Below are positions 1 to 13,764 of a stretch of 64,000 bases of DNA, one piece after another (position 1 is the first letter of the stretch; each line of letters begins with the position of its first letter). The notes under the pieces were generated by a model. The model saw only the letters and a program-made list of their open reading frames with translations. It was not told the DNA's origin and ran no database searches. The translations under genes were made by a program, and so were the position numbers. Origin of the DNA: Homarus americanus. Its lineage: Eukaryota > Arthropoda > Malacostraca > Decapoda > Nephropidae. The DNA lies in contig NW_024735226.1 in NCBI RefSeq assembly GCF_018991925.1, positions 1-64,000 on the forward strand, written 5' to 3'.

Positions 1-3000
1 TCAGGCGGTTCGGTTGCATTTGCCACTCACTCTTATCTTCCCGCGCTTCGTGTCGCCCGTGAAGGCCATTTAAACACTCATTCATATCGCCCCCCTGCTG
101 CCGTTAATCGGCCGCCAAGGCGTGCTGCCACTCCTCGCCTTCGCACCCCTGCCACAATTTTGTCGCCCGTGAGTGATTGCCGCCACTCGCCCTGCTCTCC
201 CCCAACCACCGTTGTCGCCCGTAAAGGCATTGCCGCCACTCATTCTTATTGTCCCTGCGCCGTTGTCGCCCGTGGCGTTACCTGCAGGTATCGCCCCTGC
301 CTTGCGTTAATGCCATGCGGCGTTACATCCATAATTCTTATCGCCCTCACTGCACGCCGTTCATCGCCGTGAGGGCTATTTACCTCACTCATTCTTATCG
401 CTGCCTGCCGCCGTTCAATCAGCCGTGAGCGATTGCCTCACTCACTCTTATCGCCCCCTGGCGCCATTAATAGCCGTGGGCGATTCAGCCACTCATTCTT
501 ATCGCCCTCTGCCGCCGATAATCTTTGAGCGGTTGCATACTCATACCATTAATCGCCGCGTGCCCGTCATCTTTACCGTTAATCGCCCGTAAAACGGTTG
601 CCCCACCGCCATTGCATGCAGCGGTGCACCTCGTTAATTGCGGCTTCTTTTTACTCACTCATTCTTATCCCCTTACGCTGTTAATTGCCTGCAAAAGCTA
701 TTGCCGCCATATTGTTGCCTGCCGCCGTTGTCGCCCGTAAGAGCGGTACGTACTCATTACCGTTAATCGCCGTAAAACGGTACGCCACTCATTCTTACTC
801 GCACCCTACTGCCATTCGTCGCCGAAATATTTGCATAAACTCTTCTTATCGCCCACCTGCATTTAAATGTAAGCGGTGCCTCTTATCATTTTGCGTAAAG
901 GCGTTGCATCACTCAATTTCTGTTTTTACCGCACTTTTGCCATCAAAGCAATTGCGCCACTCATTCTCATTGAGCCCCCTACGCCGTTAATCGCCTGTCG
1001 AGGCTGATTGCGCTTACCTCATTCTTGTTGCGTCGTTAATCGCCGTAAGGCGATACCTCATTCTTATTGCCCACGCGTCGCCGTAAGCGTTGCCGCCACT
1101 CATTCTTGTGCCCTCTGCGCCGTTAATCGCCGTGGCGTTGCCACCATTCATTCTTTTGCCCCCACTTGGGTTAATCGCCCGTAGGGCGGTTGCGCCACTC
1201 ATTGTTATTGCCCCCTGGCCGTCAATCGCCCATAAGGCGATTGCGCTTTTGTTCTTATTGCCCCTCTGCCGTTAATGTGCCCGCAAGGCGTTGCCGCCAC
1301 TGTCCTTCCCTGCAGCGTTAATTGCCGTAGGGCGTTGCCGCCACTCACTCATATCGCCCCCTGCGCGTTAATAGCCGCCAAAGGCGTTGCGTCACTATTC
1401 TTATCGCCGCCGTGTCGCGCGCCGGCGTTACGCCTTTCATTCATGTCGCCCCTGCTGCCGTTAATCGGCGGTAAGGCGATTGCCGCCACTCATTTTTGTC
1501 GCCCTGGCGTGGTTGGAATGGCCGGAAGCATTGCCGCAAACTTACTCTTATCGCCCCCTGCCGCCGTTAATCGCCCGTGAGGCCATTGCCGACGCTCATT
1601 CTTTCCCCCCCCCTGCTGCGTTAATAGCCCGTGGGCGTTGCCGCCACTCATTCTTATTGCCTTCCTGCGCCATTAATCGCCAGCGTAGCGTTGCGTCACT
1701 CATTCTTATTGCCCTCTGCCGCTTGGTTAATCGCCCGTGAGGCGTTGCCCTACTCATTCTCATTGCCCCGGCGCGCCGTTAATCGCCGCGTTTCAGCCCG
1801 CCACTCATTCTTATCGCCCCCTGCCGCCGTTAATCGCCCGTAAAGGCGTTGCACGCCACTCATTCTTATTGTCACCTGCCGCCGTTGTCGCCCGCGAGCG
1901 ATTGCCGCCACTCATTCTTATTGCGCCCCCTGCACTTTATTCGTCCGCGGCGTTACCTCTCATTCTTATTGTGCCCCCTGCACGCGCTTCAATCGCCCGT
2001 AAAGGCAATTGCAACCACTCTGTTCTTATCCGGCTTCCCTGCCGCCGTTAATCGCCCGGCGATTGCACCACTCATTCTTATCGCCCACTCCTGCATGGTT
2101 AATCGCCGTGGGCGATTGCTTTCACTCATTCTTGTTGCCCCTCTTGCGTAGCCGTTAATCGCCGTGGCGTTGCCGCCACTCATTCTATTGCCCCCTCCGC
2201 CGTTAATCGCGCGTGAGGCGATTGGCCGCCTCATTCTTATTGCCTTCCTGCCGCCGTGTCGCCCGTGTAGCGTTGCCGTCACTTTCATTCTTATTGCCCC
2301 TCTGCACCGTTAATCCGTAAAGGCATTGCCGCCACCATTCTTTTGCCCCCCTACGCCACTAATCGACCGCCAAAGGCGATTGCCGCCACTCTTATTGCCC
2401 TCCTGCACCGTTGTCGCCGGTAAACATTTCCCTACTCATTCCTATTGCCCCCTACCGCCGTTAATACGCCCGTAAAAGCGTTGCCGCCACTATTCTTATT
2501 GCCCTACCGCCATTGTCGCCCGTAAAGGCGAAATGCCTCCCTCATTCTTCGCTCACCGCCCGTTGTCGCCCGTAGCATTGCACGCCATCATTCTTATACG
2601 CCCCCCTACGCCCGTTAATCGCCCGCAAAGCGTTGCTACCGCAATTCTTATTGCCTCTCTCTGCCGCCGTTAATCACCGTGAGCGATTGCACATCTCATT
2701 CTTTCTTGCCCCTGCCGCCGTTAATCGCCGTGAGCAGTACCACCACTCATTCTTATCGCTTCCTCGCCGTTAATCGCCGTAAAAGCGTGCGACACTTTCA
2801 TTCTTATTGCCCCCCTGCCGCCGTTATCGCCCGTATTAAAGCGTTACCGCCACCTCAATCTTATCGCCCCTGCGCCGTTGTCGCCGAGCGGTGCTACCAC
2901 TCGTGCCCATCGCCCTCCTGCGCCGTTAATCGCCCATAAAGGCGGTTACTGCCACTCATTCTTATTACCCCTCTGCCCCGTTAATCACCGTGGCTGCCGG

Positions 3001-6000
3001 GTACCCCGCCCTCATTCTTGTGCATCATGCCGCATTATCGCCGTAAAGGCTATTGCATAAACTCATTCTATCGCCCCTGCATGATTAATGTCGCTTTCCG
3101 TGGCGTTACCGCCACTCATTCTTATTGCTTACCTGGCCTTCAATTTGCCCGTAAGGCGATTGCCGCCACTCGTTCAGCAACCCCCCCCTGCGCCTTTATT
3201 CGCCGTAAACAATTGCCACTCATTCTCATTGAACCCCCTGCTGCAAATTAATGTCTCACCAGCAAAACCCGTTTGCTACCACTCATTCTTATTGTGCCCT
3301 GCGTCGTTGTCGCCCGTAAGCGACTGCCGCCACTCATTCTTGCCCCCGCCGTTAATGCGCGCAGGCGATTGCGCCACTCATTCTTATTGCCCTCTGCACG
3401 CCGTTAAGCGCCCGTAAGGCGGTGCCACCACTCATTCTTTTTGCCCCCTGCGCCGTTAATCGCCCGTAAAGGCGATTGCGTCACTCATTCTTATCGCCCC
3501 CTGCACGCCTTCAATGCGGCGCATGGCGGTGCAACCACTCATTCATATCGCCCCCCTGCTGCCGTTAATCGCCACGTGAAAGCAGTTGCGCCACTCACTC
3601 TTATCGCCCTGCGCGTGTCGCCCATAAGGCCATTGCCGACTCATTCTTATCCTTGCCCACTGCCGTTAACAATCGCCCGGCAAAGCATTCCACCACTCAT
3701 TTCCTTCCCCCTACCGCCATTACTAGCCCGTAAAGCGTTACCGCCTCCTTCTTCTTCCCCTGCAGCTGTTGTCGCCGGCAAAGCGTTACGCCCTTCATTC
3801 TTATTGCCCCCCTGCACCGTTGTCGACGCTAAAGCGGTACCACCACTGTTCTGTTGCCCCCTGCACCGCAGTTAATCGCGCCCGACATTACCGCCGCTCA
3901 TTCTTATTTGCCCCCCCTGCGCGTTAATCGCCATTAAAGCGGTGCTACCCATTCTTATTGCCCTCCTGCGCGTTAATTGCCCATGAGCTTGTTGCGCCTC
4001 TGTTCTCATCGCCCGTTAATTGCCGTATGGCGGTTGCCGCCACTCGTTATATCGCCCCCCCTGCTGCCCGCCGTTAATCGGCCGTGGTGCTGCCACTCAC
4101 TCTTATGTCGCGCCCGCCACCGTTTATGTATAACCAAAGGTGCGGTTGCCGTCCTGTACCCATCTCCCCCTGCGCCGTTGTCGCCGAAGCGATTGCCGCC
4201 TCGATAACAGCCCCTTTTACCTGCTGCGTTAATCGCCCATAAAGCGATTGCCGCCACCTGATTCTTATTGCCCCTCTGCATGGATTAATCGCCTGAAGGG
4301 CGAAATGCCTCCCACTCATTCTTTTTTGCCCCCTGCTGCGCGTTAATCGCCGTGGGCGATTGCCGCCTTTCATTCTGTACTTACTGCGCCGTTAATCGCC
4401 CGCAAGGCGATTACCGCCTCTTCATTCTTAGCGCCCCCCTGCGCCGTTAATCGCCGATAAGGCGTTGCACGCCACTCATTCTCTTGTGCCCCCTGCATGG
4501 TTAATCGCCGCCGCGATTGCCGCCACTCATTATGCTCGCCCCTACCGTTAATCGCCCGTGAGGCGATTGCCACCACTCTTTCTTCGTCACCCACGTATTT
4601 GTTAAAGACGTTGCGCCCTGCTCTTATCGCCCCCCCCTGCCGCCGTTCGTGCCGTGAGCCATTGCGGCTTGCTCATTCTTATCGCCCCCTGCGCGTTAAT
4701 CCCTTCGCAGGCGTTGCATCACTATTTTGGCCCCCCCCCTGCCACCATTACTGGCAGCAGGCGTTGCCCGCCTCCATTCTTATTCCCCTCTGTTAATCGC
4801 CCGTAAAACGTGCCGCCACCCCATTCTTAACCGCCCCCCCTGCCGCCGTTAATCACCCGCCAGCGTTACGCGCTTGTTCTTGCCCCCTACGCGGTTAATG
4901 CGCCCGTAAAGGCAGTGCGCCACTCATTCTTCTTACTTCCTGCCCCATTGTCGCCATTAAGGCGTTGCGCCGCCTCATTCTTGTTGCCCTCCTGCCGCCG
5001 TTAATCAACCCCGCGGGCGATTGCCGCCCTCCATCTCATCGCCCCGCTGCCCGCCGTTGGTGCCATTGTGGCGGTTGCGCCACTCATTCATATCGCCCCC
5101 TCTTGCCGTTAATCGCTTGCGTAGGCAGTGCTGCCACTTTCCTCTTATCTCCAGGCCCTGCCACCGTTTATCGCCTGGCAAGTGGTTGCGTCACTCGCCA
5201 CTTGTCTCCCCCTGCGCCGTTGTCGCCGCCAAGCGGTGCCGCCACTCGTGCTGTGCCTGCTGCCGTTGTCGCCATAAGCGGTCACCACTGTTCTTATTGC
5301 CCCTCTGCCGCCGTTCATCGCCTGCCTCTCATTCTTTTGCCCCCCCTGCCTCCGTGTAGGTAAGAGCGTTGGACTATTCTTATTGCCCCCCTGCTGCCGT
5401 TGTGCCCGCAAGGGCGTTACCGCCTCTCATTCTTAGCGCCCCCTGCCGCTTGTTATCGCGTAAGCGTTGCGCCACTCATTTTATTGCCCCCTGCCGCTGT
5501 TTCGCCCGTAACGCGATTGCCGCCACTCATTAATATCGCCCCTGCCACCGTTAATCGCCCGTAAGCGTTGCCGCCACTTCTTTCTTATTGTCCCACCTGC
5601 ACGCGTTAATCGCCGTAAGGCGGTGCCGCCACTCACTCTTATCGCCCCCCTGCCGCCGTTTCGCCCGGTAGCCATTGCCGACACTCATTCTTATCACCCC
5701 CTGCTGCGTTAGTCGCCCGTGAGCGATTGCCGCCACTCATTTTATTCCCCGCCGCCATTACTCAGCCCGTGAGCGTTACGCCCTCATTCTTATTCCCCCC
5801 TGCACTCTGTTAATCGCCCGTGAAATTTGCCGCTCATTCTTTGCTCCCCCCCTGCCGCCGTTGTCACCCGCCGGCTTGTTGCCGCCATATTCTTATTGCC
5901 CCCTGCGCGGTTAATCGCCCGTGAGCAATTGCGCCACTCATTCTTATCGCCCCCTGCCGCCGTTGTCGCCGTTAAGGCGATTGCTGCCCCTCATTCTTAT

Positions 6001-9000
6001 TGCCCTCCTGCGCCGTTAATCGCCCGCCAAGGTGATTGCCTCCCTCAATCTCGCCCGCTTCCGCTGCGCCGTTAATTCCCGTATGGCGGTGCACTCATTC
6101 TCCATCGCCCCCTGCTGCGTTATCGGCCGTAGGGCGATTGCTGCCACTCTCTTATCGCACCCCTACCGTTTATCGCCTGTAGTGGTGCCGCCTCATACTT
6201 TCTCTCCCCCACCGCCGTTGTCGCCTGTAGTGGTTACGCCACTCATCTATTGCCCCCACTGCGCGTTTGTCGGCGTGACGCTTATTGCCGCCACTGATTC
6301 TTATTGCCCTCTGCGCCGTTATTGCCAGGCGTAATGCCGACACTCATTCTTTTGCCCCCCTGCCATTAATCGACCGTAGGCGGTGCCGCTACTCATTCTT
6401 ATTGCCACTCCTGCCGCGTTAATAGCGTGGGCGGTTGCCGTGCATAATTCTTGGCCATGCGCCGTTAATCGCCCGCCAGGCGTTGCTTCTTCCTCTGTTT
6501 GTGTAACCGGTAAGAGCGTTGCCGCCACTCATTCTTTGCCCCCTGCCGTTGTTGTCCTTAATGGTGATTGCCCGCACTCGTATGTGCCCCCCTGCCGCCG
6601 TTTTGCCGTAAGGCGGTTGCCGCTACCCTTTTTGCCCCTCTGCCGGCGTTGTCGCCGCCAGAAGGGTTGCTGCCATTCTTATTGTGCCCCTGCCGCCGTT
6701 GTCGCGCGTGATGCGGTGCGCCATATTGTTTCGCCCCCTGCTGCCGTTTTGCCGGTGGGCGTTACGGCACTCATTCTTATTGCCCACCGCTGCCGTTGCG
6801 TCGTAAGCGTTTCCGCCACTCATTTTTTTCGCCCCCTGCCACCGTTAGCCGCGCGTGGCGGTGCCTGCTCATTCTTTTACCCCCCTGCACTCCGTTAATG
6901 GCGCCGTGAAGCGTTACGCCACTCATTCTTCGCCGTTAATCGCCCGTGCGCGATTGCGCCCACTCATTAATCATAACGCTCACCACGCTGTTTAATTGCC
7001 CGTGAAATGACGCCACTCGTTTCGTGCACCCCCTGCCGCGTAAATTGCCGTGGAAGTCGGTGCCGCCACTCGTTCTTATTGCCCCCTTGCGCCGTTGGTG
7101 CCGTGGCGTTACGCCGCATTCTTATCGCCCACCTGCGTTATCGCCCGTGAAGCAGTACCCACCACTCAGTACGCTTTACGCTGGCCTGCGGCATTGCCAT
7201 CCGCATGCCTTTTAACGCCGTTAATGCGCCCGTAAGCGTTGCCGCCTGCCCGCCGCCCCTACGCGACAATGTGCCGTTGCCTTATTGCCCTCCTGCCGCC
7301 TTTGTTGCCCGTGGCGAAAAGCCGCCACTGTTCTGATCGCCCCTGCCGTTAATCGCCAGGCGATTGCCGCCACTGCTTTCGCTTCCCCTGCGCCGTTGTC
7401 GCGGGTAGGCGATTGCCTACTCATTCTTATCCTTACCCCTGCACTTCGTTAATAAGCCGTGAAGGCATTGCATCACTATTCTATTGCCCCCCTGCCGCCG
7501 TTAATCGCCCGCGAGCAGTACCACCACTCTTCTTATTGCGTTGTCCTTATAGCGATGCCGCACTCATTCTTATTGCCCCCCTGCTGCGTTGTAACCGTGA
7601 AGCGGTGCCGCCACACATCCTTATTGCCCCCTGCGCATTCAGTACCCGTAAGGCGGTGGCATACTCATTGTTTCAGCACTCCTGCGCGTTAATCGCGCAA
7701 AATTGCCGCGCACTCATTCTTATTGTCCCCTGCCGCGTTAATGTTGCGTCTTGCGTGCCGCCACTCATTATTATCCTTACCGCCGTTGCGCCACGTGGCC
7801 AGCGACACTCATTCTTACTCGCCCCGCCCGTTCGTCCGTGAACGGTTTTCACTCATTTTATCGCCCCCCTGCTGCGCGGAATTAATCGCGTGGTCGTTGC
7901 TCATTCTTTTTGCCCCCTGCACTCCGTTAATAAACCGTAAGGTAATTGCCGCCATTGTTGTGCCCCCCTGCGCCGCCGTCAGGCCGCACCTTAAGGCGAT
8001 TGCCGCCACTCGCAGCCTTTACCTGCCGTTGGCGCTGCGCAACGTTGCGGCATCATTATTATCGCCCCCCTGCTGCCGTTGTCGCCCGTGGCGTTACCCA
8101 CCACCATTTTTTCGCCCCTGCCGCCGTTAATCGCCCGCCAAAGGCGTTACGCCCACTCATTCTTATTGCCTGCGCCGTTAATGGCGGCTTGGTGGCACTC
8201 ATTAATGTCGCCCCTGCGCGGTTAATTGCCGTGGCGGCTGCCATCTGTTCCCTATCACCCACCGCGTTAATCGCCCTGAACGATTACCGCCACTCATTCT
8301 TATTGTGCCGTTAATCGCCCGTAAGGCTTGTTGCCGCCACTCATTCTGTGCCCCCCCTGCCGTTAATCGCCCGTGGCGTTACCTCAGCCTGCCTCGCCCC
8401 CTGCCGTCGTTAATCACGGTAAAGCGGTGCGCCCTCTGTTATTACTGCCCCCTGCCGCCGTTAATCGACGGCCAAAGCGTTACGCCACTCATTCTTAGCC
8501 TGCGCCGTTAATCGCCTGTAGTGATGGCTTCCTCTTTGCCCTACGTATTAATTGCCGTAAGAGTGATTGCCGTCACTCATTCTTATTGCCTGCCGCATTA
8601 ATCGCCCGTGAGCAGTTGCTGCTCCTCATTATCTTACACCGTTAATACGCCGTAACGTTTGCCACTCATTCTTATTATTTTACTGCATGAATTAATGTAA
8701 ATGGTGCGCCACTCATTCTTATGCGCCTCTTGTGGTAATTGCCCGTGAGCGATGCCACTCATTCTTATCGCCCCCTGCCGCCGTTAATCGCCTGTAAGGC
8801 ATTGCCGCCACTATTCTTATTGCCCCTGCCGCGGTGTCGGCCGTGGCTGCAGTGCCGCCACTCATTATTGTTGCCCCTTACGCCGTTAATTGCCGTAACG
8901 GGATTGCCGTACTCATTCTTATTGCCCCCCCTACTGCCGTTAATCGCCCGTAAGGTTGGGTGTGGTACGCGATTGCCGCCACTCATTCTTATTCGCCCCT

Positions 9001-11371
9001 TGCCGCCGTTAATTGCCCGGCCGGGCGTTTGCCGCCACTCATTTATCGCCCTGCGCCGTTAATCGCCCCTAAGGCGTTGCCGCCCGACTCATTGTTATCG
9101 CCCCTGCCGTCGTTAATGCCCGTAAGGCGGTTGCCGCCACTCATTCTTATTGCCCTCCCTGCCGCCGTTGTCGACCGTGGGTGATTGCCGCCACTCATTC
9201 TTATTGCCCCCTGCCGCCGTTAATGCCCGGTGCAAGCTGCCACTCGTTTATCGCCCCCTACCGGCGTTAATCGCCCGCTAAGTTGCCACCACTCATTCTT
9301 ATTGTCCCCTTCCGCCATTGTCGGCCGTAACGCGTGCTTTACTCGATTGCTTTCCCTTGCGCTTAATTGCCGATCTGGCGTAAGCCGCTTTCATTCTTTG
9401 CCCCCTGCCGTTAGTCTCGCTTTCGCACTCATTTTATCGCCTGCGCCGTTAATCGCACGTAAAGGCGATGCCTCCTCATTCTTTTTACCCCCTGCACTCC
9501 GTTATTCGGCAGCAGGCGTTGCCGCCACTCATTCTTTTTGCCCCCTGCGCTGTTAATCGCCAGTAAGGATTTGCGCCACTCATTATTGCCCTCTGCGCTG
9601 TTAATTGCCCGTAACGCGATTGCCGCCTCTCATTCTATCGCACCCCCTGCCGCCACACACCGTTCGTATATGATTGCCGCCACCATTCTTATCGCCCCCA
9701 TCGGCTGTTAATCGCCCATATGATTGTCGCCACCATTCTATTGCCCCACCTGCCGCCGCTAATCGCCCAGAAGGCAATTGCCACCACTCATTCCTGCATG
9801 GTTCTTTACTGCCATTAATAGTCTATATGATTGCCATCACTCATTCTTATTGCCCCTACTGCCGTTAATCGCCACGTAACGCGATGCCGCCACTCATTAT
9901 TATCGCGCTTCCCTGGAGTAATTGCCTGTAAGGCGTTGCAGCCACTCGTTCTTCCTGCCGTTTCGCCGTGGTGCCGCCACTCATTCTTTAGGCCCCCCTG
10001 CGGCGGTTTCGCCCGTAAAGCGTTGCCGTCTCATTCTTGTCGCCCCTTGCTGCGTTAATGCGCCGTGAAGCGTTGGCGCCACTCATTCTGCTCCCCCCTG
10101 ACGCCGTTGTCGCCCGTAAAGCGTTGCCGCTTCATTTTATTGCCCCCTGCATTGTTTCGCCGTGAGGCGGTTACGCCACTCATTCTTTTTGCCCCCTGCT
10201 GCGTTGTCGAGGTTGGCTCGCCCTCATTCTTATCGCCCCTGCGCCGTTAATGCCAGTAAGGCGATTGCGCATTTATTCTTTGTCCCCTGCCGCGTTAATT
10301 GCCCGTAAGTTGCGTACTCATTCTTATTGCTCTGCGCCGTTATAGCCCGTAAGGGGTTGCTGCCACTCATTCTTTGTCCCCTGCCGGTTAATCGACGGCG
10401 TTGCCGCCATTCTTATTTCCTTACCGCCGTTTTGCCCGCAAAGGCGGCGCCTCTCATTCTTATTGCCCCTTGCTCCGTTGTCCGTAGGCGATTTCCGCCC
10501 TCATTCTTATCGTCCCCTGCCGCCATGTCCTGCGTGGCGGTTGCACCACTCATTCTTTTGCCCCCCCTGCCGCCGTTAATCGGCCGTAAGGTGATTGCCG
10601 CCATTTATTCTTATTGCCCCTACCGCCGTTAATTGCCCGTAAGGCGATTGCCGCCACTCATTCTTATTGCCCCTGCTGCGTTAATCGCCCGTAAGGCGTT
10701 GCCGCCACTCATTATTATCGCCCCCTGCCGCCGTTTTCGCCTTAAGGCGGTTGCCGCCACTCATTCTTATCGCCCTGCGCGGTTAATTGCCCGTAGGCGT
10801 TTGCCGCCACTCATTCTTATCACCCTGCCGCCGTTAATTCGCCCGTAAGTGTTGCGGCCACTCATTCTTATTGCCCCCTGCCGGTTTCGCCGTAAGCGTT
10901 GCCGCCACTCATTCTTATCGCCCTGCGGCCGTTAATCGCCCGTGGCGGTTGCCGCCACTCATTCTTTGCCCCTGCTGCCGCCGTTAATCGCCGGCGTTGT
11001 CGTCACTCATTCTTTTGCCCGCCCTGCCGCCTTTCGTTATGCCCGTAAGGCGATGCCGCCACTCGGTCTTATCGCCCCCTGCGCTGTTAATCGCCGTGAA
11101 GGTTTGCCGCCACTCATTCTTATTGCCCCCCTGCCCGTTAATCGCCGTAACGCGTTACCGCACTCATTGTTATCGCCCCTGCGCTGTTAATTGCCCGTGG
11201 CGGTGCCACCACTCGTTCTTTGTCCCCTGCGGGTTGTAGCCACGTGCGTTGCCGCCACTCATTTTTGCTGGCCCTGCGCCGTTAATCGCCCGTGGCGTTG
11301 CGTACTCTTCTTCGCCCCCTGCCTGCGTTAATGGCCCGTAAAGGCGATTGCCTCCCTCATTCTTGTTGCCC

Positions 11372-11419
11372 CTGTGCGGTTGTGGTGGTGGTTTTTTGGC
11401 ATGCCGTTTGGTGGGCGGA
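11372..11419. other. G/T-rich irregular stretch inside satellite
   Basis: About 48 bases made almost only of G and T, including a run of six T, replace what should be the TTAATCGCC part of a monomer. Normal satellite resumes at GATTGCCGCC. Nothing similar occurs in clean monomers. It looks like base-calling failure rather than an insertion, but a real G/T microsatellite cannot be excluded. Confidence 0.5.
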
Positions 11420-11902
11420 TTGCCGCCACTCGTTTTATGTTTACTGCGCCGTTAATTGCCGTAGGGGGTTGCCGCACTCATTTTTTGCCCCCCCTGCGTG
11501 TTTAGCCGTAGGTGTTGCTGCCTCATTCTTATCGCCCCTGCGGCGTTGTCGCCGTATGGGCGGTGCCGCCTCATTATTGTCGCCGCCTGCTGCGGTTTGT
11601 TGCCTGTAGGCGTTACGACTGTTGCTATCCCCCTGCAGCGTTAATGGCGCGTAGCGTTGCGCCTCATTCTTACCCCTGCCGCCGTTGTTGCCGTGGGCGA
11701 TTACGGCAATCATTCTTATTGCCCCCTGCTGCGTTAATGGCCAGTTGGTGTTTGCGCCACTCATTCTTATTGCCCCCTGCGTCGTTAATGCGCGTTGGCG
11801 TTTGCATCTCATTCTTTGTGCCCTGCGGCGTTAATCGCCGTGAGCGTGCCGCCCTCATTCTTATTTTTAGTGGTTTATTGCCCGTAAAGGAGTTTGCCGT
11901 CA

Positions 11903-11956
11903 TTTTTGTTTGTTGTGGGGGTGGTTTTTTTTTGGTTGTGGCGTTTCCGTTTTTTA
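11903..11956. other. G/T-rich irregular stretch inside satellite
   Basis: A stretch dominated by T runs (up to nine T) and GTGG words interrupts the array between a monomer ending in TTTGCCGTCA and one resuming at TAGCCCCTGCCGCG. The total length is close to one monomer, as expected if a monomer was miscalled rather than if DNA was inserted. It resembles the stretches at 11372-11419 and 16014-16070. Confidence 0.5.
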
Positions 11957-13764
11957 GCCCCTGCCGCGTTAATAGCCGTAAGGCGTTGCCGCCACTCATT
12001 CTTTGGCCCCCTGCCGCGTTTCGCCGTGGGCGGTGCGCCACTCATTTTTAGCCTTTCTGCGCTTCATCGCCGGTAATTTGGCGCACTCATTCTTTTGCCC
12101 CTGCGCGTTAATGCCCGTAGGGTTGCCCTCTTTCTTATTGCCGCCCTGCCTCCGTTAATCGCCGTTGGCGTTGCGCCCTCATTCTTATTGCCCCCTGCTG
12201 CGTTGGTTGCCCGTAGGCGGTTGCGTCACTCATTCTTTTGTCTGCGCCGTTAATCGCCCGTAAGGCGTTGCCGCCACTCTTATTGGCCCCTGCGTTGTCG
12301 CCGTATGGCGTTATTGCGCCACTAATTCTTGTTGCCCCTTGCGGGTTGTTGCCGTGAGCGTTGTTGCTCTTTCGTTCTTATTGCCCCCTGCTGCGCCGTT
12401 AATCGCCGTAAGGCGTTTGCATTCATTCTTGTGCCCCCTGCCGTTGTTGCCGGGGGTGATTGTCGCTCGTTCTTATATGGCCCCTTGCGCGTTAATCGCC
12501 CGTGGCGTTGCCGCCACTCATTCTTATCGCCGCCTGCGTGCGTTAATAGGCGTTGCGTCATTCGTTCTTTGCCTACCTGCGCGGTTTAATTGCCGTAAGG
12601 CGGTTGCGCCACTCGTTCTGTGTTCCCTGCGGCCGTTAATCGCCGTGAAGGCGGTGGCGTCATTCATTTTGTATTCCCCTGCCTGTTAATTGCCGTGGGC
12701 GGTGCCACTTCATTCTTATTGCCTTGCGCCGTTAATCGCCCGTAAAGCGTTGCCGTCGTTTTATTGCCGCCCTGCGTCGTTAATCGCCCGTAAAGCGTTA
12801 CGCTACTCATTCTTGCTCGCCCTGCGGCGTTGTTGCCGTGGGCGATTGCGCCACTCATTCTTATCGCCCCCTGCGATGGTGTCGCCCGTAAGGTGTTGCA
12901 TGCCTCATTCTTATTGCCTGCTGCGCAATTGAGTCGTACTTGTGGTTGCTGCCACTCATTTTATTGCCCCCCTGCGACGTTAATCGCCCGTGGGCGGTTG
13001 GCCCACTCGTTCTTATTGCCCCTGAGCGTTGATAGCCCGGTATGGCGTTTCACCGCTCATTCTTATGGCAGCCTGCCGTTAATCGCCAGTAAGGCGGTGC
13101 CGCCACTCGTTCTTGCCCCCCCTGCCGTTAATCGCCCGTGAGCAATTTCGCCACTCATTCTTATCGCCCCCTGCGCCGTTAATCGCCGTATTGCGATTGC
13201 GCTCCCTCCATTCTTGTCGCCCCCTGCCGCCGTTAATCGCCCGTAAAGGTGGTGCCGCCGTCATTCTTATCGCCCCTGCTGCCGTTAATCGCCCGTGAGC
13301 GTTGCCGCCACTCATTCTTATCACCCCTGCCGCCGTTAATGCGCCCGTAAGGGAGTTACGCCACTCATTCTTCTCGCTTCCTGCCGCCGTTAATCGCCCG
13401 TAAGGCGATTGCCGCCACTCATTCTTATCGCCTTGCATGGGTTGTCGCCGTGTGACGTTGCATACTGATTTTATCGCCTGTGCGTTAATCGCCAGTAAGG
13501 CGTTGCCGCCACTGTTCTTATCCTTCCCCAGCCGCGTGTCGCTCGTGAGCGATTGCAGCCACTCATTCTTATGGCCTTACACACTACTGCCGTTAGCATC
13601 GCGCCAAAGGCGGTGCCACCGCTTCATTCTTATCAGCCCCCTACCGCCGTTAATCGCCGGAAGGCGATTATCAACACTCTATGGCCCCCTGCCTGGGTAA
13701 TCGCCCGTGAGCAATTGCATACTCATTCTTATCGCCCCCTGCAGCCGTTAATCCCCCGTGAGTG

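Larger units (their letters stand above)
1..13763. repeat. 54-bp GC-rich satellite, left arm (low-order, noisy)
   Basis: Head-to-tail copies of a monomer whose landmarks in order are CCGCCGTTAATCGCC, CGTAAGGCGATTGCC, GCCACTCATTCTTAT and a C-rich tract ending CCCCCTG. Copies are mostly 50-56 bp because one-base indels are frequent. The sequence mixes TATCGCC and TATTGCC monomers without an obvious long period. A variant pair with CTGCTGCCGTTAATCGGCC followed by CACCGTTTATCGCC appears in fragments near 85, 5100 and 6100, and also near the right end of the window. All long open frames here are in-phase satellite translation, so I annotate no genes. The 11200-13000 stretch is unusually G/T-rich and ragged, probably from poor base quality. 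Confidence 0.95.

Noticed and set aside
6383..6898. Long open frame (171 codons) as a proline/isoleucine-rich protein gene
   Set aside because: The peptide is the satellite monomer translated with frame changes caused by indels. The same words (HSYRP, PPLILIAP, LIARKA) occur in open frames across the whole window on + and MSGGN/AINGGR words on -. There is no start context, codon bias or non-repetitive domain.
11512..12051. Longest open frame (179 codons) with a hydrophobic tail as a membrane protein
   Set aside because: The hydrophobic tail comes from the G/T-rich irregular patch at 11903-11956 and the rest is satellite translation.
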